From assembly GCF_001500065.1 (NCBI RefSeq), contig NZ_LQIN01000051.1:124001-188000 (forward strand): a stretch of DNA of 64,000 nt, written 5' to 3'. This document shows positions 31,431-40,242 of the stretch, one piece after another. Numbering within the stretch: position 1 is the stretch's first letter; every line of letters begins with the position of its first letter. The translations under genes and the position numbers were made by a program. The notes under the pieces are model-generated. The model had not been told where the DNA came from and ran no database searches. It was given only the letters and a program-made list of their open reading frames with translations. The DNA is from Mycobacterium sp. IS-3022 (GTDB lineage: Bacteria; Actinomycetota; Actinomycetes; Mycobacteriales; Mycobacteriaceae).

Positions 31431-32126
31431 TCGTTCTCCTGAACGGGTGACAGCCTCGTGCGACGGCAGCTAGTTCGAGGGTCTCGTCCGACGGTGCTCG
31501 GGCGCGGCCGAATCTCAAGCAGACCCGAGGAGGCACACAAAGTTGCTCGACCCAGCTCTTGACACCGAGCAACCCTGCAAGTTGTCCCGTGCCCGGGCGG
31601 TGCTCGGCGCTGCGGTGGCGATGAGTTGCCAATGACCGCAAGGCGTTCGCCGCATCTGTTTCGGCATCGTCGATGACCTTTGGCACAGGACGAGTTTTCC
31701 ACGGCCTACTGACAACTCCCGCCGTATTGAATGCGCCCGCTAGCTTGCTAGACCTTCGTTACGCGACGTCTACGCCGATTGGCCACTCGTCACCGAGCTA
31801 GCAAGTGGGCGACCAGGAGGAGCACTTCGCTGCGAAGAACCAAGGGCGTTGTTCAGAGCTGCTGTCAATCGCAGCCGGCCACGCGCGGTGAACTTGGTCC
31901 GGGGGATATGTGCGAAACGGGTCACGAAGTTGGACCGCGCCGCGGAGGCCTGTCGCCCGTTCTAAAATCCGCCCAGTGTCGGTTCGAGTCCGACTGGGGG
32001 GCACGGGACCTGTTGCAGGTGGAGGCGGTCTTTGGGGGAGTTGGCATTGGGTGCTCACCGCGTTCGCCGCTCGCTATATCCACACCGCGTCAGCGAGGAA
32101 CTTCAACCAATACCTAGACTCCGTAA
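31431..32126. other. Stretch without a supported gene
   Basis: Apart from the tRNA 3' fragment at 31974, nothing convincing is seen in about 700 bases. A minus-strand frame at 31423-31686 (87 codons) has no recognisable domain. Its position between a broken HNH gene and tRNA fragments suggests decayed mobile DNA. Confidence 0.5.
31974..32004 (+). repeat. tRNA 3'-end fragment, copy 1 (att-like)
   Basis: CAGTGTCGGTTCGAGTCCGA and the following CTGGGGGGCAC reproduce a T-arm and acceptor 3' strand. No matching 5' half is present within 80 nt upstream. One extra G and no full CCA compared with copies 2 and 3. Confidence 0.75.
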
Positions 32127-32522
32127 ATGCGCGTTCCTCGCCGAATCGCAGAGTTCAACAGGCGAGTCACCAATCCGGCGGCTCGCACGATTACACCGTG
32201 GCTTCCGAGCCTCGGGACGCTCGAGCACGTCGGGCGGAGGTCGGGTAAGCGATATCGAACGCCCCTTCTGGTATTCAAGACCCATGATGGCTACGCCATC
32301 CTCGTCGGCTACGGCGTAGAGACGGACTGGTTGAAGAACGTGCTGGCTGGCGGACCGACGGTGCTGCGCAAGCGTGGACGGACTGTTGCGCTCGCCAACC
32401 CACGGGTTGTGAGCAAGGCCGAGGCTGCGGCCCTCGTCATACCGCGCTCTCGGCTTCTCTACCGAGCGTTTCCCTACAACGAGGCCGCCGTGCTGCTGAC
32501 GAATGTGGGCTCTGCAGGTTGA
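32127..32522 (+). CDS. F420-dependent nitroreductase-family protein (DDN type)
   Basis: 131-residue deazaflavin-dependent oxidoreductase. The split-barrel core is recognised from EHVGRRSGKRYRTPLLVF, YAILVGYGVETDWLKNVLAG and the pattern around ANPRVVSK. DDN-family proteins use F420H2 to reduce quinones or nitro compounds; substrate unknown here. It lies between tRNA fragment copies 1 and 2, so it may have come in with an island. No ribosome site is obvious; the ATG at 32127 starts MRVPRRIAEFNRRV, a usual opening for the family. Confidence 0.85.
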   Translation: MRVPRRIAEFNRRVTNPAARTITPWLPSLGTLEHVGRRSGKRYRTPLLVFKTHDGYAILVGYGVETDWLKNVLAGGPTVLRKRGRTVALANPRVVSKAEAAALVIPRSRLLYRAFPYNEAAVLLTNVGSAG

Positions 32523-32571
32523 CCTCTGCACCGCACCGGACTTAGAGCCCAGCAAGCGGCTCAAATCCGCA

Positions 32572-32603
32572 CAGTGTCGGTTCGAGTTCGACTGGGGGCA
32601 CCA
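32572..32603 (+). repeat. tRNA 3'-end fragment, copy 2 (att-like)
   Basis: T-arm and acceptor end of the same tRNA as copy 1, ending CTGGGGGCACCA, one T-loop-adjacent base differing (GAGTTCGAC). About 10 further bases upstream (CAAATCCGC) also match copy 1. Confidence 0.78.
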
Positions 32604-32952
32604 AGCAAATCTGCAGGCGAGGCCCTACTAAGCGGCCATGAGGGCCATGGAAGCAGGTGCCCAGCCGGGACGCCGAGTCCACATGCCGTCCACGCGCAGG
32701 GTCATGCGCCGCGTGGTCCAGCAACCCGACCCCGCTATCGCGCTGACTCGAGGGGCGGTACATGAAAGCGGAGAATCTGGGAGCATGTGTGGACATTGGA
32801 AAGCAGAACGTATGGTCCCTCGCGGCAGCCCCTCCGCTGAACAGCAGATCTAGCCAAATTGTGTTGACGCCATTGGGCCCGTGGTCATACACTTCTGAGA
32901 AATATGTCCGTACCCGATCCCTGTCTGGGCTCTATCGGAAGTTGAGACATCG
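32604..32952. other. Non-coding stretch upstream of the P450 gene
   Basis: 349 bases follow fragment copy 2. No gene or clear promoter is seen; several short overlapping frames lack any family resemblance. Confidence 0.4.
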
Positions 32953-34206
32953 ATGAACGCGCGCAGCACAGCCCCCAGCGTCTTCGACGCCGGTTTACCC
33001 ACGTTCGATTACAGCCTGACCGCCAGTCCGCACGACATCATCGAGGATCTCCGAAAGGCGCAATCGCGCGCGCCCATCGCCATCGGGCCCTTCGGTCCGG
33101 AGGTCCTGTCCTACGAATTGGCTCGCGACATATTGCGCGACAACAGATTCCGCCTTCCGCCCGGTATCACTCTGGCGGCACAGGGCATAACGTCAGGCCC
33201 GCTGTACGACAAGATGGCGAACAGCCTTCTGGGCCTGGACGGCGCGCCACATATTCGCTTGCGCAAACTGGTTTCCAAGGCGTTCACCCCCCGCGCGACA
33301 TCACGCCTTCAAGACACGATCCAGGAAGTGGTGAACGGGCTGATCGATCGCGTGGTGGACGCCGGACGGTGCGATGTCGTGACCGACATCGCACGGCCCT
33401 ACCCAACCCCGATCATGTGCGCGCTGCTGGGTGCGCCTCGCGAAGATTGGCAACTGTTCGCGGACTGGACTGAGGAGGTCTTCAAAGCCCTCAACTTTCA
33501 GCCAGATGCCAACTTCGATGAAGCTGCGATCATGCGCGCCTGGAGTGAACTCGACGCGTACGTCGACGATATGGTCGCCGCCCGCCGAACCAATCTGACC
33601 GATGATCTGCTCTCCGAACTCATACGCGCCGAAAGCGACGGCGACCGTCTCAATCTCGACGAACTTCGCATGCTGGTGGCCGGCTTCCTGATGGCCGGAA
33701 CGGATACGACGCGGAACCAACTAGCCGCGTCGGTTCAGGTGCTCTGCGAGCATCCAGACCAATGGGTGAAGCTGCGCGACCACCCAGAACTTGCCATGCA
33801 GGCGGTTGAGGAGAGCATGCGCCACTCACCCGCGGCCTCAATCGTGCCGCGAGCCGCTGTCGAGGATGTCGAGTTCGGTGGCTACGTGTTCCCGGCAGGA
33901 ACCTTCGTATTCGCGAACACCTTTGCAGCCAATCGAGATCCAGCGATCTATCGCGATGCCGACCGCTTCGACATCGCGCGCAAGGACGTCCCCGCAATTC
34001 TGACCTTCGGCGGTGGCGCGCACTACTGCCTCGGGGCGAACCTTGCACGCCGCGAACTGGCGGAAGCGCTCACAGTCCTCACCCGCCGCCTGAACGCGCC
34101 CCATCGCGTTGGTCCGGCACCGTGGAAATCCCTACTGGGAATGACTGGTCCGACAACTCTTCCGATCGAACTCACCAGCGAAAGCCTTGTGGCGGCGGAT
34201 GCGTAG
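32953..34206 (+). CDS. Cytochrome P450
   Basis: 417-residue soluble bacterial P450. Oxygen-binding I-helix AGTDTTRNQ (about residue 255), K-helix EESMRHSP with the ExxR motif, and the heme loop FGGGAHYCLGANLAR with the axial Cys. No redox partner (ferredoxin or reductase) is adjacent. Substrate cannot be read from sequence. The TetR-type gene that follows overlaps its stop, suggesting local control. Lies between tRNA fragments 2 and 3, 2300 bp apart, which suggests acquisition. Codon use (for example more AT at third positions in places) looks slightly less biased than in the neighbours, by eye only. Confidence 0.92.
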   Translation: MNARSTAPSVFDAGLPTFDYSLTASPHDIIEDLRKAQSRAPIAIGPFGPEVLSYELARDILRDNRFRLPPGITLAAQGITSGPLYDKMANSLLGLDGAPHIRLRKLVSKAFTPRATSRLQDTIQEVVNGLIDRVVDAGRCDVVTDIARPYPTPIMCALLGAPREDWQLFADWTEEVFKALNFQPDANFDEAAIMRAWSELDAYVDDMVAARRTNLTDDLLSELIRAESDGDRLNLDELRMLVAGFLMAGTDTTRNQLAASVQVLCEHPDQWVKLRDHPELAMQAVEESMRHSPAASIVPRAAVEDVEFGGYVFPAGTFVFANTFAANRDPAIYRDADRFDIARKDVPAILTFGGGAHYCLGANLARRELAEALTVLTRRLNAPHRVGPAPWKSLLGMTGPTTLPIELTSESLVAADA

Positions 34207-34837
34207 TCGTGGCTGGGCGGGATCTATGCCCGCCTCGGACGAGGAAGCCATCGCCCGCATTCTCGACGCGGTAGATGAAGAGGTCGCCGAGCGTGGATCG
34301 GGGATACGCCTTGCCGACGTCGCCCGCCGGCTCGGTGTCACTCGTCAGACGGTGTACCGCTACTTCCCTAATGCTGACGCGCTGCTCATCGCCAGCTCGA
34401 TGCGTGCGGTCAACGGGTTCATCGACCAGGTCGTCGATCACGCCAGCGGTGTCAAGGACCCGGTCATTGCAGTCGTCGAAAGCGTGTCGTTCGGAGTCCA
34501 GAACCTCTCCGGTGATCCGCAACTGGAGAGCCTGCTGACCCGGCGGCATGAAGGCGAAGCCGTCACCTCGCTGACCTCCGACACGGCAATTGCTTTTTGC
34601 TTATCGGTCTTTCACCGCCTCGACGTCGATTGGGAGCTTCACGGCTTCGACACCACCGCGCTCGCTGAACTCGCCGAAATGACTTTGCGCACAGTGCAGT
34701 CCCTCCTGACCGATCCTGGGCAGCGGCAACGCGATGAAGTCGCACTACGCCGCTTTGTTGCGCGCTGGCTTGGTACAGCGATCCTCTATCCACGGATGAC
34801 GTCGCTGGTTAGCACTGCTCCATGGCTATCCATGTAG
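34199..34837 (+). CDS. TetR-family transcriptional regulator
   Basis: 212 residues from ATG 34199. The N-terminal HTH is clear: GIRLADVARRLGVTRQTVYRYFPNADALL (about 35-65). The ligand domain is unassigned. The start overlaps the P450 stop; MPASDEEAIARIL at 34226 is a possible alternative and TTG 34187 a weaker one. Co-transcription with the P450 suggests that it senses the P450 substrate or product. Ends 34 nt before tRNA fragment copy 3. Confidence 0.85.
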   Translation: MRSRGWAGSMPASDEEAIARILDAVDEEVAERGSGIRLADVARRLGVTRQTVYRYFPNADALLIASSMRAVNGFIDQVVDHASGVKDPVIAVVESVSFGVQNLSGDPQLESLLTRRHEGEAVTSLTSDTAIAFCLSVFHRLDVDWELHGFDTTALAELAEMTLRTVQSLLTDPGQRQRDEVALRRFVARWLGTAILYPRMTSLVSTAPWLSM

Positions 34838-34871
34838 GGCATGAGCGGCGCGTCCGGTCTCAAGATGCGCG

Positions 34872-34903
34872 CAGTGTCGGTTCGAGTCCGACTGGGGGCA
34901 CCA
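34872..34903 (+). repeat. tRNA 3'-end fragment, copy 3 (att-like)
   Basis: Same 32-base T-arm plus acceptor end as copy 2, with the unmutated T-loop flank, ending CTGGGGGCACCA. Lies exactly 2300 bases after copy 2 and 9 nt before the stop of the next minus-strand gene, so it marks the right border of the accessory stretch. Confidence 0.78.
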
Positions 34904-34912
34904 GGGTCAGCT

Positions 34913-36130
34913 CTACGGCGTCGTCTGCCGTCGCCGGCGCGACAGGACGACGAACACAACCGCGCCGATCGCCAGGACTCCGGCGATGGCGGCGACGATC
35001 ACCAACGGTTTGACCCACGTGTTCTCGGCCGGCGCCGCCGCGTTGCTGGTCAGTTGCACCTGATAGCCCGGCAGCGGACTTTGCGACGGCTGGCTCAGTC
35101 CGGGCAGTTGCTGGGTGCTGGTGACCTCGAACAAGCGCTCGCCGCCTGCGGTCTTGGTCCACGTACCCCATGCGGGAGTCTCGCCGTCGAGCAGGACGCG
35201 GTGACCACCGACCGACGGATCGTCGCCGAGATCGGCCAGCGTTTTTACGCGGAACGGCTTCGACACTCCGTCGTTGTACTTGAGTTGCACGAGCACATTC
35301 TCAAAGGCCGTGGGCTGCTTGGGCTTTACGGGTGGCGGCTGACCCGGGGCCGGCTGGTACCCGCCACCGGTGAAGCTCCCGGCCGAAACCGTCACCGGCT
35401 TACCCGAGGGGTCCTTGTTCACCGCGGTGAAGCTGTAGACACCGGCGTTCGGGGCGGTCAGCACCCCCCGCTGCATCGGCGGGACCTCGAAGACGCGGGT
35501 GGCGTTGTCGTACGAGTAAACGAGCTGCAGCGGCGAGCTGTACGGATTGGTGAACACCGGCCGGTACCAGTTGTCGTAAGTGGTCCACGACGAATTCCAT
35601 TGCGTCACCTGGCTGCTCCACGTCGAGGACGTGGTGCTGGTCGTCGTGCTGCTGACCACCGACTCGAGAGACTCGGTGAGCTCGGTGACCTCGGACTCCG
35701 ACGCTTCCGCCGAGTCGACATCCACCGCGTCGGCGCCCTGCGCCTCGTCGAAATCGTCTTGCGACACCTCGGCGATGTCGGGTTCGGCAGTATCGGCGTC
35801 GACGGCCGGGTCTGAAACGCTCGAATCCGGGTCGCCCGGGTCGCCCTGATCGCCCGGTTCCTCCGGCGCACCGGCGGAGCCCGGTTCATCCCCGTCACCA
35901 CCGCCCGGGGCGTCGTCGCCGGCCGGGTCGCCCGGGTCCGGCGCGCCCGGCTCATCGGCCGGCTGGTCGGAGGACCCGGAATCGTCGCTGACCTCCGAGG
36001 AGTCGCCGCCGTCGTCGTACGGATCGGCCCACGCGTGCGGAACGGCACCCAAGCACAGGGCCGTCGTGACTGCGACCGACGACAAGGCGAGGGCGCTACG
36101 CCGGTAGACGGCGCTCCAAGTTTCGTTCAT
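34913..36130 (-). CDS. Exported, C-terminally membrane-anchored acidic protein of unknown function
   Basis: 405 residues. Signal peptide ends near VPHAWADPYDD. Residues 36-165 are very acidic and Pro/Gly/Ser-rich with no fold; a Thr/Ser run (VVSSTTTSTTSSTWSS) follows, then a globular part with NWYRPVFTNPYSSPLQLVYSYDN, FEVPPMQRGVLTAPNAGVYSFTAVNK and a second beta-rich unit. The C-terminus has one membrane helix (PLVIVAAIAGVLAIGAVVFV) and RRRR facing the cytoplasm. This architecture is that of a surface protein stalk. No family recognised. It follows the C39-like gene by 26 nt and probably shares its mRNA. Confidence 0.75.
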   Translation of the reverse strand: MNETWSAVYRRSALALSSVAVTTALCLGAVPHAWADPYDDGGDSSEVSDDSGSSDQPADEPGAPDPGDPAGDDAPGGGDGDEPGSAGAPEEPGDQGDPGDPDSSVSDPAVDADTAEPDIAEVSQDDFDEAQGADAVDVDSAEASESEVTELTESLESVVSSTTTSTTSSTWSSQVTQWNSSWTTYDNWYRPVFTNPYSSPLQLVYSYDNATRVFEVPPMQRGVLTAPNAGVYSFTAVNKDPSGKPVTVSAGSFTGGGYQPAPGQPPPVKPKQPTAFENVLVQLKYNDGVSKPFRVKTLADLGDDPSVGGHRVLLDGETPAWGTWTKTAGGERLFEVTSTQQLPGLSQPSQSPLPGYQVQLTSNAAAPAENTWVKPLVIVAAIAGVLAIGAVVFVVLSRRRRQTTP

Positions 36131-36156
36131 GTGATCCTTTGGTCGAGTGCCGTCCG

Positions 36157-38277
36157 CTATGCCACGTTGATAAGAACGCCCGCACCGGTAAAGCTGGCCG
36201 ATTCCGGTTCCGACGCCGACGTATTCGACTCCTTGAGCTCCGCAATGATTGTCTCGTAGTTGTCGACCTGCCAGGCCTTCATGAAGGCGTCCAGCGGAAC
36301 CTTCAAGTTTCTCCCCTGCTCGGCGAATCCGCTGTCGTTGAGGTAGACGACTCTTTCGGTGAAGTCGACCCCGGTGACGACCACCTGATGGTCCGGGAGG
36401 TGGATATCCTCGGGCACATGCTCGGGATCGACGGAATTCCAGACGATTCCGCCGTGTAGTCCGACCGACACGGCCTTCTTCTCCTCCAGCGCGAATGCCA
36501 CGGCTCTCAGCGCCTGGTTGCCCTCTGATTTGTCATATTCCGTGAGGGTGGCCGAAATGCCGTGGTTATCCAGGAGTTTGAGCGCATCTTTGACATCGAC
36601 GCCGTCTTGGCTCTGTAGGCCCTGGTACATCTTCTTGCCCGGGTTGGCAACGCTGTCGGTTTCCTGCGCCTCCTTGACGATGTCCTCTTCGTCGGGCTCG
36701 TTCGGGGCTTGTTTGAGTTGGTTGATGATCATGGCCGTCGACATCAAAACGCAGTTCTTGGACGACTGCGCTTGCCAGTACTGCGCATTCGTTGTCGGGT
36801 CGCCGTACAGGCCGGTGAAGACCTCCGGGGCGGTGAACAAGTCCGATATTTCGTGGATGAACTCTGTGACGGCAAATGAGATGTAGTTGACGAATTCCGT
36901 CACCACCAACGCCGCGGTGTTGGCAAGTTCGGAGACCACAAACGCCGCGCTGCCGAGGAGCGCCTCCAGCGGAGACTGCGTGGCCACCTGCTGGTTGAAC
37001 GCTTCTGTCCGAGCAGCCTGCGCTTCAGTGAATGCCTCTATCCGGTTGGCTTGCTCCTTTTGGAACGCCGCGGTCCGTTCGGCCGATGTGGGCTCCACCG
37101 TCAGCTCAAGGGGTACCGCAGATGAGGGCGGTTCGGAATCAGATTCCGACGCTGCGGTCAAGACGATGGGCACCAACTCGTCCGCCTGAGTATCGGTGAG
37201 CAGCGCGGTTGTCGTGATCTGTTGCGCGTCACCGGCCAATTGGTATTTGGACGCCCGCTCCAGATCGCGGCGCACCAAATCCAGTGAGCCCACCAGTATT
37301 GCGGTCGGAGGCGGTGCGACGGGGCCATCAGTCGCGGCCAACGGCAAGCCGAGGCCGACCACCGACAGCAGGCTGGACACCACGTCTATCGATGGGGCCG
37401 GATCACCCGATCGTGCGACGACAGCGCTCTTGTTGTCCGCATCGGAGCTCGCCGAGAGCGGAACCGACGTTTCCGTGCCCAGCGTGCCGACGTTCAGTTT
37501 GGTGACGGTTTCTACCCCAGCGTCATCGCGTGCCACCACGATATCCGTTGCGCCGGAGCGGTTTACTTGCGCGAGGGATCGGACACCGATGTCGCTGTCC
37601 GGTTGGTGGGTGCCCGCGGCGCCGGTTGCGCCCGCGGTCGGCTTCTGTGGCGCGGTGACCGAGGAGCTGGTTTCCAGTCGATCCGATCGACGCTTCCTCG
37701 GTTCCCGCTCTGTGGAGGGCTCGGACACGGGCGGGGCAGCTGGGATGACCGAATTATCCACTGGCACAGGCAGATTGGGCGACGGGCTGCCGACCTCATC
37801 GCCGTCTGGTGTCGTCGCCGGCACGGACGCGACAGGTGCTTCGTCCGCCTCGTTGGCCGAATCGGCTGCGGATTGCTGGCCCGGGGCGGCGGACCGCTCG
37901 GCGTCGGAATCTCGGGCGGGCTTGGTGGTCGAACTCCGCGAGGGCCGTGTCACCGACGAACCCGGCCCGGGCTTCGTCGCCGACGTACCCGCACCCGAAG
38001 ATGTCGCCGGCTTCGTACCCGAGGTGGTCGAGCCGGAAGGACTGCCAGACGAGGCCGAATCCTTGCCTGTGGTCGACGAAGAGTTCGTCGATCCAGACGA
38101 AGAGTTCGTCGTCCCAGACGAAGAGTTCGTCGTCCCAGACGATGAACTCGAGGACGACTGGCCTGAATCATTCGGCTCTGCAGCGGCCGGCCCCATCCCT
38201 CCGGTGCCGACCAACCCCGCTACACCGAGCGAAAAGGCAACAGCCCCAACACGCAACGCCACCTTTGCCGAGTTCAT
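36157..38277 (-). CDS. Secreted protein with C-terminal C39-like cysteine peptidase domain
   Basis: 706 residues. Signal peptide (to about MGPAAAEP), a Ser/Thr/Gly/Pro-rich linker to about 200 with SSSG-type repeats, a middle region with an alpha-helical FNQQVATQSPLEALLG and a hydrophobic AFVVSELANTAALVVTEFVN stretch, then the peptidase-like domain (about 525-695). Likely triad: Cys in SSKNCVLMSTAM, His in LPDHQVVVTGVDF, Asp in VVYLNDSGFAEQG, the order of Peptidase_C39-like proteins. Predicted to act outside the membrane. Substrate unknown; could be its operon partner or cell-wall peptides. Preceded by a small secreted gene. Confidence 0.78.
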   Translation of the reverse strand: MNSAKVALRVGAVAFSLGVAGLVGTGGMGPAAAEPNDSGQSSSSSSSGTTNSSSGTTNSSSGSTNSSSTTGKDSASSGSPSGSTTSGTKPATSSGAGTSATKPGPGSSVTRPSRSSTTKPARDSDAERSAAPGQQSAADSANEADEAPVASVPATTPDGDEVGSPSPNLPVPVDNSVIPAAPPVSEPSTEREPRKRRSDRLETSSSVTAPQKPTAGATGAAGTHQPDSDIGVRSLAQVNRSGATDIVVARDDAGVETVTKLNVGTLGTETSVPLSASSDADNKSAVVARSGDPAPSIDVVSSLLSVVGLGLPLAATDGPVAPPPTAILVGSLDLVRRDLERASKYQLAGDAQQITTTALLTDTQADELVPIVLTAASESDSEPPSSAVPLELTVEPTSAERTAAFQKEQANRIEAFTEAQAARTEAFNQQVATQSPLEALLGSAAFVVSELANTAALVVTEFVNYISFAVTEFIHEISDLFTAPEVFTGLYGDPTTNAQYWQAQSSKNCVLMSTAMIINQLKQAPNEPDEEDIVKEAQETDSVANPGKKMYQGLQSQDGVDVKDALKLLDNHGISATLTEYDKSEGNQALRAVAFALEEKKAVSVGLHGGIVWNSVDPEHVPEDIHLPDHQVVVTGVDFTERVVYLNDSGFAEQGRNLKVPLDAFMKAWQVDNYETIIAELKESNTSASEPESASFTGAGVLINVA
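38075..38137 (-). repeat. Three 21-bp tandem repeats inside the C39-like gene
   Basis: Three units of GACGAAGAGTTCGTCG plus five bases encode the repeated SSSGTTN/SSSGSTN linker. The repeat number could vary between strains by slippage. It is coding, not a CRISPR. Confidence 0.85.
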
Positions 38278-38350
38278 ATGCCCCCCTAGAGCCCCGCCGG
38301 AACCATGCTCTGAATCGAGATGCGAATGTTGTTCTTCGGGGTTGAGGACA

Positions 38351-38584
38351 TCAACTGCTCAACCACACGTACCAGAGGCCATCGCCGTCCTGACGGCAAT
38401 CCCAATGCGCGTAGTTGGCGTCGTTCTGCGTGATCTCGACGTTCGGTCCGTCTACCTGACAGGCCTCGAGCGTCGCGTAGCCACCCTCCACTTGAACCTC
38501 GTCCGCGTGCGCCACCCCCACAGCGAAAGTCAGCAACCCGCCCACTGCCAGCGCCCCTGCGGCGATTGTCCTCATCATGCTCAT
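38351..38584 (-). CDS. Small secreted protein
   Basis: 77 residues: signal peptide ending VGVAHADEV, then a mature domain of about 50 with two Cys (LEACQVDG, HWDCRQDG) likely forming a disulfide and a C-terminal LWYVWLSS. Such small Cys-paired secreted proteins are common in mycobacteria; no function is known. The open frame could also start at the second Met (MMRTIA). First gene of a minus-strand run with the C39-like and membrane-anchored genes. Confidence 0.7.
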   Translation of the reverse strand: MSMMRTIAAGALAVGGLLTFAVGVAHADEVQVEGGYATLEACQVDGPNVEITQNDANYAHWDCRQDGDGLWYVWLSS

Positions 38585-38700
38585 GCCCCTTTCGAAAATG
38601 ATCCGGTCACCGCGGTTCTTTCCGGTGTAGGGCCGGTGGCCACGGCTTCGGAAGTATTAACGCAACCGTCATGCAGCTAACTGTCAGAAATTCGGTTAGT

Positions 38701-38716
38701 TCATCTGTTCAGATGA
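38701..38716. promoter_or_regulatory. Palindrome upstream of the secreted-protein genes
   Basis: TCATCTG-TT-CAGATGA, 7-bp arms, lies 117 bp upstream of the start at 38584 within a 295-bp gap. A CTAAC/GTTAG pair lies just beside it. The LuxR-type gene immediately upstream is a candidate binder (inference). Confidence 0.4.
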
Positions 38717-38879
38717 CATGCGCCTTCGTTCGGTGGACATCCGCACAGCAGCTGCCATCGCCAGATCGGCCGGCTGTGAACCTAATGCGATTCTTGCCCA
38801 AAGGAATCGGGGGTTTCCCTATGGTTAGCTTGCCGGGGAGACACGACGATGAACCGCTGGCCTGTCGCAACCTCGAACA

Positions 38880-39554
38880 TCACAGGTCGTCGACGCTGAG
38901 GATCTCGTCCTGGATCGCTCTGGCGACCAGAGCCGCCTTGGTCGGTGCCGGTCTGCCGACCGCCGCATACTTCGCCCGCACCCGTTGTAGGTGAGTTGCC
39001 ACCGTGGAGGCCTCGATGTACAGCTTCTCGGCGACCGCATGTTTGTTGTCGGTCTGGAACCAGGCGACGAGGACTTGTTGTTCTCGTTGGCTCAGTTGCG
39101 GCCGCGGTCTGCGGCCGTTGTTGGGCAGCGCTTGCGCCATTCTCGGAACGACGTGTGGGCGGTCGCTGTGCGCGGCGTAGATCGCCGCTGCGAGCACGTG
39201 TTCGGGTTCGGACTTGGCGATGCAGCTGACGGCGCCCGCATCCAGGGCGGCTGACAAGACGTCGTCGGTTACCGAACAGGTATAGACAATAACTCGGTGA
39301 CCCGCAGCGCAGATCCGACGAAGCGCATCCAGGTCCAGTTCGCCACCAGCACAAGGCAGGTCAAACAACACCACCTGGTTGGGAGCTGCAGCCCGGTGCG
39401 CCGCCGCGAACTCGGCTGGGCTGGCGAAATGGCCGGCGATCCTTATCGGTGGATGGGTGTCGTTCAACCATGCCTCGACGCCGGCGTACACGACTCGATG
39501 GCTGCCAACGATGACGACCGACCTCGAAGATCGACCGTCGTTTGGCGGTGGCAT
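38880..39554 (-). CDS. LuxR/NarL-family response regulator-like protein
   Basis: 224 residues: an N-terminal receiver-like domain in which the acceptor position is FDLPCAGG and the usual DD pair after strand 1 is missing (VVIVGSHRVVYAG), so it may be unphosphorylated; C-terminal LuxR HTH with LSQREQQVLVAWFQTDNKHAVAEKL and IEASTVATHLQRVRAKY. No kinase is adjacent. Followed, across a gap with a palindrome, by the secreted-protein run, which may be its target. Confidence 0.85.
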   Translation of the reverse strand: MPPPNDGRSSRSVVIVGSHRVVYAGVEAWLNDTHPPIRIAGHFASPAEFAAAHRAAAPNQVVLFDLPCAGGELDLDALRRICAAGHRVIVYTCSVTDDVLSAALDAGAVSCIAKSEPEHVLAAAIYAAHSDRPHVVPRMAQALPNNGRRPRPQLSQREQQVLVAWFQTDNKHAVAEKLYIEASTVATHLQRVRAKYAAVGRPAPTKAALVARAIQDEILSVDDL

Positions 39555-39699
39555 GCCGCAGATCCCCCTACATCGTGCGCTGCACTACTTGCATGAAACC
39601 ACCGCTGCGCCGCCTGCGAGCCCGGCTTGGGCCAAATCCAACCGATTTATTCTTGCGAGCTAATCGTGCGCTGTAGTTGAACCATCAGAGCGGACGCTG

Positions 39700-40194
39700 T
39701 CACCGTGTCGACAGGTACTTCTCCAGCTTGTCCAGCTGCGCCTTGTAGCCCCACTTCATGCCGAACGCGGCCATCTTGGCCTTCGGGCCGATGTTGGTGA
39801 TCGTGACGTGCAGATGTACGACGGTCATGCCGTCGCGTTCGGTGAGCGTGACGTCGTTGGTGTGGTGGATCGTCGAGCCACCTTCCTCGCCTTCGGTCCA
39901 CGAACGGGCGTCGTAGCTGAGCCGGGACGGTTCCTCGATGCGGGTGAAGATGCCCGCCATCGGCCAGCGCGTGCCCTGGTACTTGCCCATGGCCTCACCG
40001 GCCTCCATGACGACGTAGACCTTGCCGCCCACCACCAGGTCGATCTCGCATTCCGGCACGAAGGTCTTCTCGGGGCCCCACCACTGACGCAGCATGTCCG
40101 GCTCCGTCCATGCCCGCCATACCGTTTCGATCGGGGCGCGGTATGAGCGCTCGAGGTCCAGGTTCTTGGTCTTCTTGAACATTTGCATCAGCAT
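39700..40194 (-). CDS. SRPBCC/AHSA1-family protein
   Basis: 164 residues with the START-like fold of activator of Hsp90 homologues: ERSYRAPIETVWRAWTEPDMLRQWWGP, and the terminal MKWGYKAQLDKLEKYL. Such proteins bind hydrophobic ligands and are very often paired with an ArsR-type regulator, as here (ArsR start upstream, 48 nt between). Exact ligand unknown. An internal Met (MFKKTKN) could be the true start. Confidence 0.88.
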   Translation of the reverse strand: MLMQMFKKTKNLDLERSYRAPIETVWRAWTEPDMLRQWWGPEKTFVPECEIDLVVGGKVYVVMEAGEAMGKYQGTRWPMAGIFTRIEEPSRLSYDARSWTEGEEGGSTIHHTNDVTLTERDGMTVVHLHVTITNIGPKAKMAAFGMKWGYKAQLDKLEKYLSTR

Positions 40195-40242
40195 GGTGAG
40201 TCCTTCGGGTTCTCGGTGGAAGCGGTCTCGTCGGTGGTGCGA

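Noticed and set aside
31423..31686. 87-codon minus-strand frame beside the HNH pseudogene
   Set aside because: No ribosome site, no domain; other frames over the same bases are equally open.
38075..38137. Tandem 21-bp units considered as a CRISPR array
   Set aside because: There are no spacers; the units are contiguous and encode an in-frame Ser/Gly linker.
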